From the NCBI GenBank assembly GCA_009602725.1, contig WELB01000023.1:618158-682157 (forward strand): a DNA stretch of 64,000 nucleotides. The letters are read 5' to 3'. Source of the stretch: Spirogloea muscicola (taxonomy: Eukaryota > Streptophyta > Zygnematophyceae > Spirogloeales > Spirogloeaceae). A program made the position numbers and the translations under genes. Shown here in pieces: positions 1 to 12,522 of this stretch; the first letter of the stretch is position 1; each line of letters begins with the position of its first letter. The notes under the pieces are model-generated. The model saw nothing but the letters and a program-made list of their open reading frames with translations. It was not told the origin of the DNA and did no database searches.

Positions 1-581
1 GCCGCCGCCGCGGGCGCCGCCGCCGCGGGCGCGGGGCGCGGCAGGGAGCGGGGGCGAGGGTGCTGCGGTCATGGAGGGTGGCAGAGGGGCAGTGAAGCTC
101 CCCAAGTGTGCAGGCGGGCGGAGCGCACGAAATGAAAAGCGTGGTCAATTCATGCCAGCACATTGCTCGGTGAAGAGCTTAGTGCAGAAAGTGGGTACAG
201 AATAAACGTTACGCCCCTCTGAGCTGAGCTACGCAGGGCTTTCTGGGGGCGATCCTGCGTCGAGCCTGCGTCGAGCTCGACGCGCAGTCCTCTGCGGGGT
301 CGGCCCCCACTTCCCAGCCGGGGGGCGAGAGCCCGAGCTCTCCCACCCTCTCGCCGCGCTCTCCCCGCCGGAGGGACCGGCAGAGGACGGCGTTGGGACT
401 TCCTCAGGGCTTAGGGCCCAGGGAACGCAATTTCAGTCCCCGCCGTGTCACCTCCCTCTCCCCCGCCGCACCGCCGCCGCCGCCGCCGCCGTCGTTGCCC
501 CCTCCGCCGCCGCCGCCGTCGTCATCGCCGCAGCCGCCGCCGCAAATCTTCCTTCCGCCTGTGCAGCCCGCCGCCGCCGCC
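1..581. other. 5' flank of the eIF3c gene
   Basis: GC-rich upstream and 5'-UTR sequence ahead of the eIF3c start, with CCG repeats close to the ATG. On the minus strand an ATG at 70-72 opens a frame beginning MTAAPSPPLPAAP that runs off the left edge. It could be the first codons of a divergent gene, but about 24 low-complexity codons are not enough to call one. Nothing else is recognised. Confidence 0.4.
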
Positions 582-3500
582 ATGGCGTCCCGCTTCTGGA
601 TGCAGGCGAGCCGCCGCCCGCCGCCCTCCCTTGCTCGTTTCCCGACGTCACTGGCGGCGCCGCAAGCGTGGCGGCCTCTTTGCATCCAGATGTGGCGCCG
701 TTGCCTCGACTGGACCTCTGCGCCGCGAGGCTCTCGCGTTGTCATAGACGGACGGCCTTGGACTCGGCGAGTCCGTCTCCGTTGCTGGTTGCGGCATGCG
801 CATCTGACACATCCTAGCTGTGCACCTTTCCCGCGGAGTGCAGAGCGACAGTGAATCCGATGAGGAGGAGGAGGTGGAGGCGGAGGAGGAGGAGGACGAC
901 GAGGAGGCCGAGGAGGCGCCCAAGGCCGCCGCGCCCGGGGCCGCCAACAAGTATCTGCAGGACGACTCTGACAGGCACGCACGCAGCTGCCCTTCCTGGC
1001 GTTGAGCCCGAGTGTCGAGCGAGTGTTTCAAGGGCTGTACTCAGGCTCTGACAAGCCATGGTCGAGCAAGCCATCATCTGGCAGCTACGCTTTCCGCTGC
1101 AGATTGACCTGCCATGGCTGTCAGATGGGGCTTTTCTCCTGGCTTTTGAGGTTCTTAGAGCTAGTCCGGACTCAAGCAGCTGACGACAGCTGTTAGTTGT
1201 TACTGTCCTGCAGCGACAATTCCGATGATCAGCGGAGGGTGGTCCGCAGTGCCAAGGACAAGCGCTTTGATGAGATGGCGCAGACGATCGAGCAGATGCG
1301 CAACCTCATCAAGATCAACGACTGGGTGTCCCTCCAGGAGAGCTTTGAGAAGATGAACAAGCAGCTGGAGAAGGTGAGCAGCGCTCCAACCTAGGTGCAT
1401 GCAAGATGGCCCACTGCACACGAAGGCTGTGCAGGATGCTTGCTCGGTCATTCGGTGATGGTGCAATACTCAAACCATGCCAAGTAAGTGAGGGGCCTCT
1501 GATCAGGACTGTCTCTGAAAGTCAGCATTTTCCTTCATAGGTAAGTCGGGGGGTGAAGACACTGCAGTGGTAGCTGCTCTGTCGAGCAAATGATGATGGG
1601 ATGCAGATGCAGGCACACCTGAGCCACAATGGTGATCCAGTTGGGGATGTGGAGTCAACCAAGATACGCCTTGAAACTTGGTGACATGGTACCTCGTTGA
1701 TGAAGCATCTTCTTGTCTGCTCAAACACCCATTTGTGCTCCCCCAGGTGCAACGCTCAAGCGAGAGCACCGTGGCTCCGAGGCTGTACATCAAGGCCTTG
1801 ATCATGCTGGAGGACACCCTCGCGGCAACACTGGCAAACAAGGACACCAAGAAGAAAATGAGCCCGAGCAACGCAAAGGCCTTGAACTACATGAAGCAAA
1901 AGCTGAAGAAGAATAACAAGCTCTATGAGGTATTGGCGCAGTCAAAGAGAGTCTGCTTGAATACCTGAACCTGCCACTGACTTTAATACACCTGAAGGGT
2001 CTAGTTTCCAGGAATGAAAGCAAAGCAATCTGGCTTACGCAGATGTCATACATGTTGCTCGCCGATGCTGTGATGTGCGATCATAGTTGCCCCCTAATTG
2101 CACTTTTGCACTGTGAAGGTGGAGATTGAGAAAGTGAGAGCTAATCCTGAGAGCGAGGAGGAGGAGCAAGAGGAGGAGGATGAGGAGGAAGATGAGGAAG
2201 GCGATTACAGTGACGAGGAGCCGGCCAAAATAGCAGGTGCTTGCCTCATCATATATCTCTGTGCTTTCTCTCGCTTCAACTTATTTGGGTATAGGTTGAC
2301 CACCTCCATTGGGTACGAGAATCTCAGTCACTCATTTGCGAACATCTGGCTGCTTGTGCATCATGCCTCGCTGAAGCTGGCCAGCATAGGCAGCAGCACT
2401 GTGTCTGACTTTCTTCCCGGTGTCAATGAGTCAGGTCAATTTGACGAAGATGATGAGGATGAGGAGGGTGGGGAGAGCGATGGAGAGGGCGGCTGGGAGA
2501 AGAAGCGCAACAAGAAAGACAAGTCAATGGACAAGCAGTTTGCCAAGTAATCGCATACGCCAATTTCTTATCACGGACCATTTTTCCGTTCAGTTGACTA
2601 GTTGAGATCACATGCAACAGATCATTGTTGTACTTACAGTCATCCACATGTGACTACATTGGTGAACTTACGTGTGGAGCGAGCCCGCATCTGTCTGTTG
2701 CCAGGGATCCTAGTGAGATTTCCTGGGAGATGGTGAACAACAAGCTGAAGGAGATCATAGCAGCTAGAGGCAGGAAGGGTACAGACAGAGCTGAGCAAGT
2801 GGAGCAGCTCACATATCTGACACGAGTTGCCAAGACTCCCGCCCAGAAGCTAGAGGTCATGATCCACGTTGTGTCGGCGCAGTTTGACGTCAATCCAAGG
2901 TCAGCCACTACAGCGCCGCTTGCTTTCTTGGAGAAAAGGCACTAGGAATGTCTAGCTCGTGTACAATGAGTGTACATGAACGTTGCAGATTGTTGAAGTG
3001 CTGGGACTCTTGATATATTGCACACATTGTGAAAGATGTGATTCTGTCGTGCCTGGGTTCTCATGCCTTGATGCAATGCTTCTGTTCTACTGTGTGCAGC
3101 CTGAACACCCACATGCCTTTGGCTGTGTGGAAGAAGTGTGTACAAAACCTCTTGATGATCTTGGACATCCTCGTGCAGTACCCCAACATCATCATGAATG
3201 ATGGGGTTGAGGCCGCAGCTATTGACTTGGAGGAGGAAACCCAGAAGGGTGCAGATTATGAAGGAGAGATTCACGTCTGGGGCAACATCGTGGCCTTCTT
3301 GGAGCGGATTGATGACGAGCTGTTCAAGTCGTTGCAGGTGATTAAGTACCTCTTGGCCAGTGACAGGGAGAGCAATGATTGTTAATGCAAGTTGGCTGTA
3401 TATATGCTGTGCTGCTGAGGCTTGTTCTTGGATGATGATGCAGCTGCCAAGCAGCTGTCTTAGCAAACGAGAGATTGTTTGTATTCTTATGATCGATTGA

Positions 3501-6500
3501 GATTGCTGCTGTGCTGCAGTGCATCGACCCCCACACCAAGGAGTACGTGGAGAGGCTAAGGGACGAGCCAGCCTTGATGGCGGTTGCGCAGAATGTCCAA
3601 GATTATGTCGAGCGCATCAGGGACACACGGTCTGCTGCCCGCATAGCACTGAGGAGAGTCGAACATGTGTATTACAAGCCTCAGGTACCTTGTTTGCGCT
3701 TATTAGAGTTGCTGTTTTCATACAGAAGTGTGGTAGCTTGTGACTGGGCCTGTATGTTGTGACATTGCTTTCAGTCTGTGTATGTGGAGTGCTGCTGTTC
3801 ATTCAGTCTTGATGGTCTTTGCTTCGTTTGCAGACCGTTTATGAGGCCATGCGCAAGCTCGCCGAGCAGCAAGCCGAGACCGATGCAATGGCGGAAGTTG
3901 TGGTCGAGGAAAGGGAAGAGCCGGACGGCGAGGCGGCCATGGATGGCGAGGACGGTGGGCCCAAGAGGAAGAAGGCCCTCAAGTCCGAGGGGCCCCCGGC
4001 GTTTGTGGTCACGCCGGCCGTCGTCCCCCGCTCTGCCCATTTCCCAGAGAGCAGCCGGGAGCTCATGGACATCCTGCTGGGCTGCATCTACAAGTATGGT
4101 GATGAGCGGACCAAGGCGCGGGCGATGCTGTGCGACATCTTCCACCACGCCCTCCACGACCGCTACCACACCGCCAGGGACCTTCTCCTCATGAGTCACC
4201 TGCAGGTAGTTAAACGACCCCTATTCTGCATAACATACACTACTCGGTCTGTTTTGAAAAGTACTTATTACTGGGTCTACTCCCAGAAACTGTGGCGGGT
4301 TTCCCATGACAGCTTGGAGCGTTGGATTGCTAAATGTCGTCTACTGTAGAAGCTCAATAGAGAAGCATGCTTGCTGTGTTTCATTTGTTGTCCACTTCTG
4401 GCATCTGCTTGCGCAGGAGAACGTGCAGCACATGGACATTGCAACGCAGATCCTGTTCAACAGGGCGATGGTGACGCTGGCCCTGTGCGCCTTCCGGGCA
4501 TCGCTGGTCCCCGAGGCGCACAGCTGCCTGTCAGAGCTGTACGCGGGCGGTCGCGTGAAGGAGCTTCTGGCGCAGGGCGTGTCGCAGAGCCGCTACCACG
4601 AGCGCAATCCAGAGCAGGAGAAGCTGGAGCGGCGGCGGCAGATGCCCTTCCACCTGCACATCAATTTGGAGCTCCTGGAAGCCGTGCACCTCATCACTGC
4701 TATGCTGCTTGAGGTTCCTAACATGGCCGCCAATGCTCACGACATCAAGCGCAAGATCATCTCGAAGCCCTTCCGGTAGGCTGTTGGAAGTACTGCACTC
4801 TTGTGATAGTTTGGAGTCCTCACTGAGAAGCCAGCCAGTACTGTCCTGCCTTCTGGATTGGAAGCAAAGGCTCGTCGTCTTAAAGTGGCCGTAACTCTCA
4901 AGATTATTGGAAGCTAATACTCTGAGACAATTGTGTGGCTCCTCCTCAGACGGCTGCTGGACAACTACGAGCGCCAGACTCTGACTGGTCCGCCTGAGAA
5001 CGTTCGCGACCACGTGATGGCGGCTACCAGGGCCTTGTTCAAGGGCGACTGGCGCAAGGCAATGGATATCCTGAATGTGAGCCCGTCATATGACTTTAAG
5101 CTCGTGAAGTTTCTGGGCTTGCATTGCTGAAATAGAGTGGCTGAGTTCAGCCCTTCTGTGCTTCTGGAGACCCATCTGTGGGGTTGCTGTGCCTGTTGGC
5201 AGGCACTTGATGTCTGGAAGCTGCTGCCGAGCCGTGTCAGTGAACACGTGCTTGAGATGGTCAAGGGGAAGGTTCAGGAGGAGGGTCTGCGCACATATCT
5301 GTTCACGTTCTCACCGCACTACGACTCCATGTCTCTGGACCAGCTAATTAAGGTATCAAAAGTCACAAGTGTGCTGCCACATGCACGGCATTACAGGATG
5401 ACACCTGTTTCAGCACACATGAGTTTGCCTTATGAGCTATGATATGGCCTGCTCTCTGGAAATAGGTGCAGTTGCTTGCTGCAGGCTGTCATGGTAGAGC
5501 TGATGGTTGTGCGGTTCTGCAGATGTACGAGCTGCCTGAAGCAGTGGTACACAGCGTAGTCTCCAAGATGATCATCGCCCAGGAGCTGCCGGCGAGTTGG
5601 GACCAGCCGACCAGGTCGATAGCCATGCACAATGTGGAGCCGACGCGGTTGCAGCACCTTGCCATTCAGGTGGACTCCATTGCCTGCCTACAGTGCCCAC
5701 AGCAAGAGCCAGCTTGTAGTCACCAGAGAAATGGCTGGATGGTGATTGCGAGGATGTTTACATGCCTGGGTTTGAATAGCGCAGCACTTGGTTCTAATAA
5801 TAGGATCAATACGTCTGCAGCAGAGGATGATTGTGCTCTTGAAATGTTGTTGTTGTGTGTAGCCAATTGACATTTGCTGGTTGTTCTCTGCGTCCACAGT
5901 ACTCAGAGAAGCTCAACGTGCTGGTGGAGAGCAACGAGCGGGCACTGGAGACGGCGACGGGCGGCTTTGGCCTAGAGGCCTTTGGAGACGGAGGCGGCGG
6001 CCGGGGAGGGAGGAAGGGCAGGGACAGGGATGGTGGGGACTACGGAGGCGGCGCCTCTGGCAGGCGGGACCGAGGCGACTACGGTGGCGGTGGCGGTGGC
6101 GGAGGCTATGGTGGGGGCCGGGGAGGAGGGGGCTATGGGGGCAGCTTCGGAGGCGGCAGAGGCGGTGGCGGTGGAGGTGGGTACGGTGGAGGTGGCGGCG
6201 GTTACGGTGGTGGGAGGGGAGGCGGTGGCTGGGGAGGCCGAGGCGGCGGCTGGGACAGCCAGCGCCCCGGCTACGGGCCCAGCCGGGGCGGCGGCTACGG
6301 CGGCAGTAGCTACCAGAGCTCGAGGTGCTGAGCTCTTCTGTCCAGCGTCCTTCTGTACTTAAGTGTGTTGTGGTAAATTGCTTAGTGTTAATTGCTGATG
6401 CTCCGTGAGGCTCGCTCCTTTGAAGTACAGGCATCCTGATGGCTGGGAAGCTTCAGGGGCATATCAAATCATTCTGAACAGCTATATATGTTAGGAGGCA

Positions 6501-6737
6501 TGCTAAGTCCTTTCTTTAGTATACCTGATTGCTTGCTGCCTAATACAAGGTTCATTGTTGCAATACAGGTATCAGGACGCGTACGCTGTCAGGAGCACGG
6601 TGTACCAGAGCTCGTCCGAGAAGGCGCAGATGGGTGGCGTGGATGGGAGGAGAGGGGCGAGCGCGGGCGATGCCGGCAACCGCATGGTCAGCCTCAACTA
6701 CGGGGGGTCAGCACGTGGCCAGGGAGGGCGCTACTAG
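582..6737 (+). CDS. EIF3C: Eukaryotic translation initiation factor 3 subunit C (eIF3c/NIP1)
   Basis: Core subunit of eIF3, which helps recruit the 40S ribosome and scan for the start codon in the cytoplasm. I read 16 exons. The start MASRFWMQ followed by [10 protein letters not shown] matches the family N-terminus. Next come [16 protein letters not shown] (exon 3), two acidic stretches (about 2119-2550), the conserved helical core (2702-4777, including [19 protein letters not shown] and [20 protein letters not shown]) and the PCI region (about 4949-5670). The tail (5940-6319) is a long Gly/Arg/Tyr-rich RGG run, larger than I recall in plant eIF3c. The last exon (6569-6737) joins as agg across the intron and ends ..[22 protein letters not shown] is typical of plant eIF3c ends. 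Introns 1 (from 606) and 2 (from 975) use GC donors; no GT donor keeps the frame. The gene looks intact. Confidence 0.96.
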
Positions 6738-7384
6738 TCTTGCTTGCCTACTTAGGACTGTGTGCGCATGCGCACCTCACCGTATGCAGCAGAGAAGAGC
6801 CAGACAATGCTCAGGCAGGCTTGCAACCACTCCCTGCGATGGGCTTGGTCAGCACCACTATTTCTTCCTTGTTGTGGAGGTGTCAAGAAGTAAACTTGTC
6901 AGCTGGATTGCACACAGAACACTTTGGTGTTGGCACCACATTGGTCCAGGTCAAATTTGCAAAAGACGGGCCGATTAAGGGCTGTTCTGGCTCAGAGTCG
7001 AAGTGAGGGACACTCTGTCTTATGCAGCATCCTCGGTCAGGACATTTTGCCACCAGATTCACAACAGTGCAAGCCAGAGGATCTAGGCCATATGTAGATG
7101 CAAGAGCAAGGTCATTTTGGTTTGCAATAGCTTTGGTCAGGCGTTCAAATCGCCTGCAGCAAGCTGGTGAAGTACAAATGTGTGCAACTGTTCGCCACAC
7201 ATTCCTCTGCCACTTAAGCCTGAGCAAGCACTCCTGAATGTGCCATCCCTTTGACTTTATTGACAAACTTGAGTACTTGGACAGCGTGGGTTGCTATATT
7301 GGCAGCTGTAAATCCATTGGTCCTCATCCAGCACTGGACACTCCTGGGAAACCTTTGGGTTGAGAATACCACCAGCACGCCAAG
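6738..7384. other. Convergent 3' flanks of eIF3c and the bZIP gene
   Basis: About 650 bp between two converging genes. It presumably holds both 3' UTRs. No recognisable exon, RNA gene or repeat was seen. Confidence 0.5.
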
Positions 7385-9691
7385 TCATGCATTGTCGAAA
7401 TCTGCTTGATGTTGTGTGCCTGAGTTGGCACTGACAATCACTCCCTGCATCAAGCCCGCTAGGTCCTGGTCACGCTGGCCGGGCATCCACAAAGGCGAGG
7501 GAGGTGGCGAGAGGGTGGGGAAAAGCGGCAGGGTGGGAGGGCTGCTGATCTTGACAGGCGTGTCCATAGGCGTGTTGACGGCGGCAGCCACATCGCACGT
7601 TTCCGCTATGATGCCAGTGCAGTGGTCAATGTCGAGCTCCATCTGCCCCTGCAGGCTGTTCTTGTCGACGTGCACGATCTTCTCCATGCCCTCCGTCAAG
7701 ATGGATGCTGCACTGACATTGTGCATCTGCAGGAAAGACATGAGGATCAGATTGTTGCACCGTTTGAGCACAGTCCCAGACCTGTGGCTGCTCTTAGGAT
7801 GATGGCGGAGCTGCCGGGCGCCCCACCTGCAATGGCTGGAGTATCCTTGGCGTCGTTGCATCGAAGGGCAGAAACTCAGGGGAGGGCAGAGGCCTCATCG
7901 CAACCGGCGCATGCAATGTGCTATGCCTCGCGCTCTTCCTGTCTGTCTTCTTCAAGCTCGAGCTGCACGCTTGTTGTGGGTCGCGGTTCTCTTCTTCACG
8001 GGCTCTCAGCAGGTTTGCCTTGAGCATCTGCACACGAGCAGGTGTCTCATGAGGGTCCAGGCGCAAAACTCCGGCTCATCATACAATTTCACTTGATACT
8101 GGCAAGCGTCTGTCACGAGAGCAAGACCTATCCGTCTGACCTGAATGACCCTGTCTTTCGTGGCTGCCTCCTTCTCCTTTTGTTTCAACTGGACTTCCTG
8201 TGTCTTAAAAATGCCCTCCTGCTCCTGCGCTTTCTTCTCTGCTGCTGACAGTTGGCGCTGGGCGATGACGACAGCCAAAGGTCTCAGCAGCTCGATACTA
8301 GTGGCAGTCACAAGCATCAAACACATGAAGCGCAGACTGCTTGAATGCAGCTGTACCATAAGAAACGCCGAATCAACTGTGCGAGCATGCATCATCAACC
8401 TGTATATTTTGAACCTTGCTGTCGTTCTCTTTGCAACACTTCTTCAGCTTGGAGACCTGGGACAGAGCTCCAACAAATGACAGCATCAACGTTATGCTAC
8501 TGTATGCACCCTCAGCGTGGAAAACAGCGCCTGACAATGTCGACCATTCAACTGTCCTCCATTGGGTCATGGGAGCACTTGTAGGCTTTGTTCACCTCTC
8601 CTTCGAGGTGTGCAATCTGGTCTAGCCTCCTCAACCTCGACCGCTGAGCAGACTGTTCGTTTGTGCCACGTGCATGCACTTGACAGAGGTGAGCTCAAGC
8701 ACAATCGAAGAACGCTCGGCTCCTGCAAGCTTTTCATTCTTGCAATGCAAAGTTCGTCAGTGGCAAGCTTCCAGGTCCCCACACTCACCTTGCGGTTGGC
8801 AACAATACGAGCAGCCTTCTTCGGGTCTTCCTTCTTGATCATCTGCATGGCATTCAAGTAAGCAAGGTGCATGCATGCCCAACTCGGCCCCTTGTAAGGT
8901 CCATGCATGCCTATGTACGTAATAATCGAAGAATTGCTCGAGTATACAGCATCTCAATCATCACAACTGGCTTTGCAGGTTGCTGCACTTACCTCAAGCT
9001 GCTGTTGCTCACACTTCCTCCTCCATGTCCCTACGCCCCACCTCTTTCGTTTATCAATCTCCTCAAGCTCTTGCTTCAGCGCAGTCTTTTTGACTGTTTA
9101 CTTCATGAACATATAGTGATGGCGCTGGCTTTAGATATGACGATCTTGTCGCCAAGACTGGATACCAGCTCAGCTTACCTTGATCGATACTTGCCAGCGC
9201 AGCCAACCTGAAGTAAATGCACCTCTTTCAGTGAGCCGTTCAACTGCATTGGACTGTTGGTGGCCGCGACATGCCTTGTTGACTCCCATTCAGCGAGCTG
9301 TCTCGAATTTGCACCTACGACTATACCAATGCTAATGATACACACAAGCACATTGCAGATTTCAAAGTCATATTATTCAACTGTTTTGCGTGTATGCAGC
9401 AGCCATAAGCAGCTATCTGCATCATGCACGACACGACAGCTGATATTAGAGCCTCTCCGTAGCGCACCTCCTCGAGTCCTTCACCTCCGGAGGCTCCTTG
9501 GACTTGACGGCACGGCTGGGCAGGCCCTTCACCAGCTTGGCCACCTGCTTCAGGTCGATGGCCGGCGGGCTGCCGCCGGAGGTGGAGGACTCGCCCGGCC
9601 CCTCCGTTGTCGCCGAGCCGCCGCTGCTGGCCGCATCGCCGGACGCCTCTGGGCCGTCGCCGGCGCTGGCGGGAGCGCGGCCCCGCGTCAT
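7385..9691 (-). CDS. bZIP transcription factor
   Basis: Nuclear DNA-binding protein of the bZIP family. The basic region is split by an intron: MIKKEDPKKAARIVANRK (8789-8842) joins SAQRSRLRRLDQIAHLEGE (near 8652), giving the bZIP signature N-x7-R (NRKSAQRSR), closest by eye to plant bZIP34/61 and VIP1-like proteins. The zipper continues as VSKLKKCCKENDSKVQNIQ (about 8400-8460). Further exons give a Lys/Glu/Gln-rich helix (about 8130-8290) and a Ser/Pro-rich C-terminus ending QHQADFDNA. The first exon (9468-9691) holds IDLKQVAKLVKGLPSR; a 29-nt microexon (9179-9207, LAALASIDQ) joins it in phase to VKKTALKQELEEIDKRKR. The start MTRGRAP is the first ATG after a 13-T run and Ala-rich open frame. 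An upstream start at about 9973 is possible. The target genes cannot be inferred. Confidence 0.85.
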
Positions 9692-10920
9692 CCGCCGCGT
9701 TGCGTGGCGCGGGCGATGTTTTTTTTTTTTTGCGGCGGCCGCCGCCGCCGGCACTTCCTCATCCCGCGCCGCCGCCGCCGCCGCCGCCAGAGCCCGGCCT
9801 GCAACTGCAACTGCAGCGTAGCACACCTGGCGAGGGGCTGGCCTGGGTGGGATGATCGCGTCATTGATTTCAATCAGGACTAATGCCGCCGGCGCGGGAG
9901 GCCGGTGATACCCGCCGCACTCACCTGAATGGATTTGCATTTGGCTGCAGCCCTCCCCTGTTGCGGGGCCCATTGAGGAGCCTATTGGCGTAAGTGACTT
10001 CGATGATCAAGGGCCTGACGTGCCGGTGATCGGTTATCCAACCCGATTAAAGAGTTCGCGTTTGGCTGCGGGCCTCCCCGTGATCAGGCCGCGGTCGCGC
10101 GGCGACGGCAACGCCAAGCGCTGCCGGCGGCGGCGGCGGCCGCCAGGACATCGCAAGCGCCACGTCGTCCACGGCAGGAGGTCCGCGATCACGCCAAGGC
10201 CAAAAGCACGCCGCCGTCGACGAGTGTGATGACCCTTGAGACTGAGCCGAACTCCACAACTGACCAGTGGATCACCGGTTGCCATGTCGTGCATGTAGGG
10301 CTGCGCCAGAGCACGAAGGTGGAAGCGTGCGGCAGCCCGTGGCTGTTAGACGCTCGCAGTATATGGGCGATGCACTCAGGTTTGGTTGCGCAGTCAGACT
10401 TGGCCCGTAAGGCCTGGTCAGCCGACTCTACTTTCTCTCTTTCCTCTCTTCAAATGATGACACATGTGACTTCATTCTATTACTTTCTTCTCTTCCTTGT
10501 TCTTCCTTCTTATGTTTGAGGACACAATCGACTCCATTCTCTCTATTCCTTCTCTCCCTCTCGTTTTCTTCTTCCAGGACCTAGCTTCTACAGCTGCTGT
10601 CCTTGTGAAAGGACAACTTCCCTTCGACGACTCATATGTGTAATTCCTGTTCATCGATCGCCAATTACTTCAACGAACTCCACATCGTCATCAGCAAGGA
10701 AACAGAGGAAGCGTGGCGCAGCACAGACTTCCAGTCAGAGCAACTTTTTCCAGATGCAACTTTCATATCTGATAGCTATTGCTCTTTCTTCTCTATGTTA
10801 TTGACTATGCAAGCAGCATAGGGTTACCAACCTTCGCGTCCTGATTCTCCAACTCAAGCATTAGAGTCTTGACCTTATTAATATGATTCTGCACTTTGTC
10901 GGTTTCCAATATTTTCAGAT
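9692..10920. other. Upstream region of the bZIP gene
   Basis: GC-rich with CGG/CCG runs to about 10230, including a 13-T tract at 9719-9731, then a pyrimidine-rich stretch (about 10430-10580), then ordinary AT-richer sequence. Several open frames exist, but all are low-complexity or unrecognised. No gene supported. Confidence 0.4.
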
Positions 10921-10924
10921 CGTA

Positions 10925-11193
10925 CAAATATTCCTATAGATAAATGATTCACGATGGATATCCTCTCATAAATAGAGATAAGATGATTCCATTTGTGGAT
11001 AGCTCTGGTAAGATTTCGAGTATGAATTAGTTGATTATCATCTACATTTAAAGAAGTTGTTGACATTACTTTCTCATTTTTCCTCGACCAGATGTATGTA
11101 TATTTGATCTGCCAATGGTTCTGAATCCGAACCATCAACACTTCCGTGAGATTTCGGGTCCTGAAGATGCATAGTCATCTTCCATCTCCAGGA
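10925..11193 (-). mobile_element. Fossil Copia-type LTR retrotransposon, gag fragment
   Basis: An AT-richer stretch whose minus-strand translation resembles the UBN2-type gag domain of Ty1/Copia elements (SLNVDDNQLIH, then HKWNHLISIYER). It is a broken fragment with several breaks. No LTRs, integrase or reverse transcriptase were seen nearby. It pairs with a similar fragment in opposite orientation at 11240-11475. The two differ clearly, which suggests an old insertion. Confidence 0.6.
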
Positions 11194-11239
11194 AGACAGT
11201 TTCTCACCAGTGAATTTTGTAATCAGCACTGCTGGAGAA

Positions 11240-11475
11240 GTGATGTCAAACAGCGCTGGTAAATATGTTACTTCCTGGAAATGGAAGATGACTATGCACT
11301 TTCAGGACCAGAATCTCACGGGATTGTTGATGGTTCGGATCCGGAACCATTGGAAGATCATTCTACATACAACAATCTGGTCGAGAAAAATCAGAAGGTA
11401 TTGTCAACATTCCTTTGAGAGTACAAGTTCTTTGAATGTAGATGACAATCACTTGATTCATAACCCTCATCTCGT
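11240..11475 (+). mobile_element. Fossil Copia-type LTR retrotransposon, second gag fragment (inverted)
   Basis: Related to the fragment at 10925-11193 but on the plus strand, so the two form an imperfect inverted pair about 50 bp apart. By eye roughly four fifths of bases match over about 200 bp. The family assignment rests on the same gag-type signature (SLNVDDNHLIH). It is broken, with several breaks and no element ends seen. Confidence 0.6.
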
Positions 11476-12522
11476 CCAGCTGCTGAGCATCCGCTCAAAA
11501 AGTACCGGCCTGATTGAGTTCAGGGGGTAGTGCAAAATGAGACCAACTACTAATCACGATCTCCTGCGTTGAGCCACAAGCTCCTAAACCGTGTCTGGCA
11601 AGTGCAACACGTCCCCTGCTCTTATGAGCATTCCCTGCTCTCTAGAGAGAACAGACCAGCTATTCCCTGTGGCATCTGGTGTAGTCAAACCATGAGTCTC
11701 AAGTGGCAATTGTCTCATGCCATGCATCTCTGTGGGTGCGTCAAAGCAAACACCAACAAGTTTCTCCTTCCAGCTGCATCTGGCTGACCACAACAGACCA
11801 AGACTAACAGAGTCAGTAATTCAGGAAGACAAATAAGGAGGATCATGCAATTGCGAAGGCGGCAGACTCACTGTAAGAAGGTTGGAGCTGAGTGGAATCT
11901 ATATTCCTGCAACACCTCGAGATGACGTATTCTAAAGCAGCAAAGGTGTGCAGAATACTCGCGAGATGAGGCTTCCCGTTGGTAGGTCTTTGGCAAGGCC
12001 CACCAATGGCAACCATATAAGGCAACCACCTCATGGGCTCTGCGGAGGTCAAGATGGTGTCCTCGAACAAGCGTCAGAGCCTGTCCTGCATGTGTCTCTC
12101 CAACTCTACCCGAACAAGCCAGCACAAGGGCAATCTACTTGCCTTCTCTGTGCAAACCTTCTTGCAGAGAAGGGGTTGAAACGAGCCTTGCCTGCTAGTG
12201 GTTTGGCTGGCCAACTTCTTGCTGGAGAAGCAGGACCTTATCTTCTAAGCGCGTCCTCAGTATAGGCATGTGCTGATTGAGGCCCAATGCACAATGTATC
12301 ATGATTCAGCTTTCTCGTGCCCAGCATGCCTTCACTCCTGCAAAGCAAAGTCACACAAAGACCTGACTATCTTGCTGCTGTAGGGTGGAAACATATGCTT
12401 GTGGGCCTGAATGAGAACAAGGCTTGCATGCTGCTGGAAGTGCTGGAAGGAGCTCCTCAACTTCTCAGTCACCTTGAGCTGTCTTTGCACGCAGATCAGG
12501 GAGGAGGGCATCGTTGACTTCC
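11476..12522. other. Unassigned stretch downstream of the PPR gene
   Basis: About 1 kb between the fossil gag fragments and the PPR stop. Minus-strand open frames of 65-85 codons occur at 11843-12125, but none matches a family I know and no splice chain links them to the PPR gene. It may hold 3' UTR or further decayed repeat. Confidence 0.3.

Noticed and set aside
404-982. Long minus-strand frame with poly-Gly/Pro runs
   Set aside because: It is a shadow of the CCG-repeat 5' region and first exons of eIF3c; composition follows the repeat and no domain is present.
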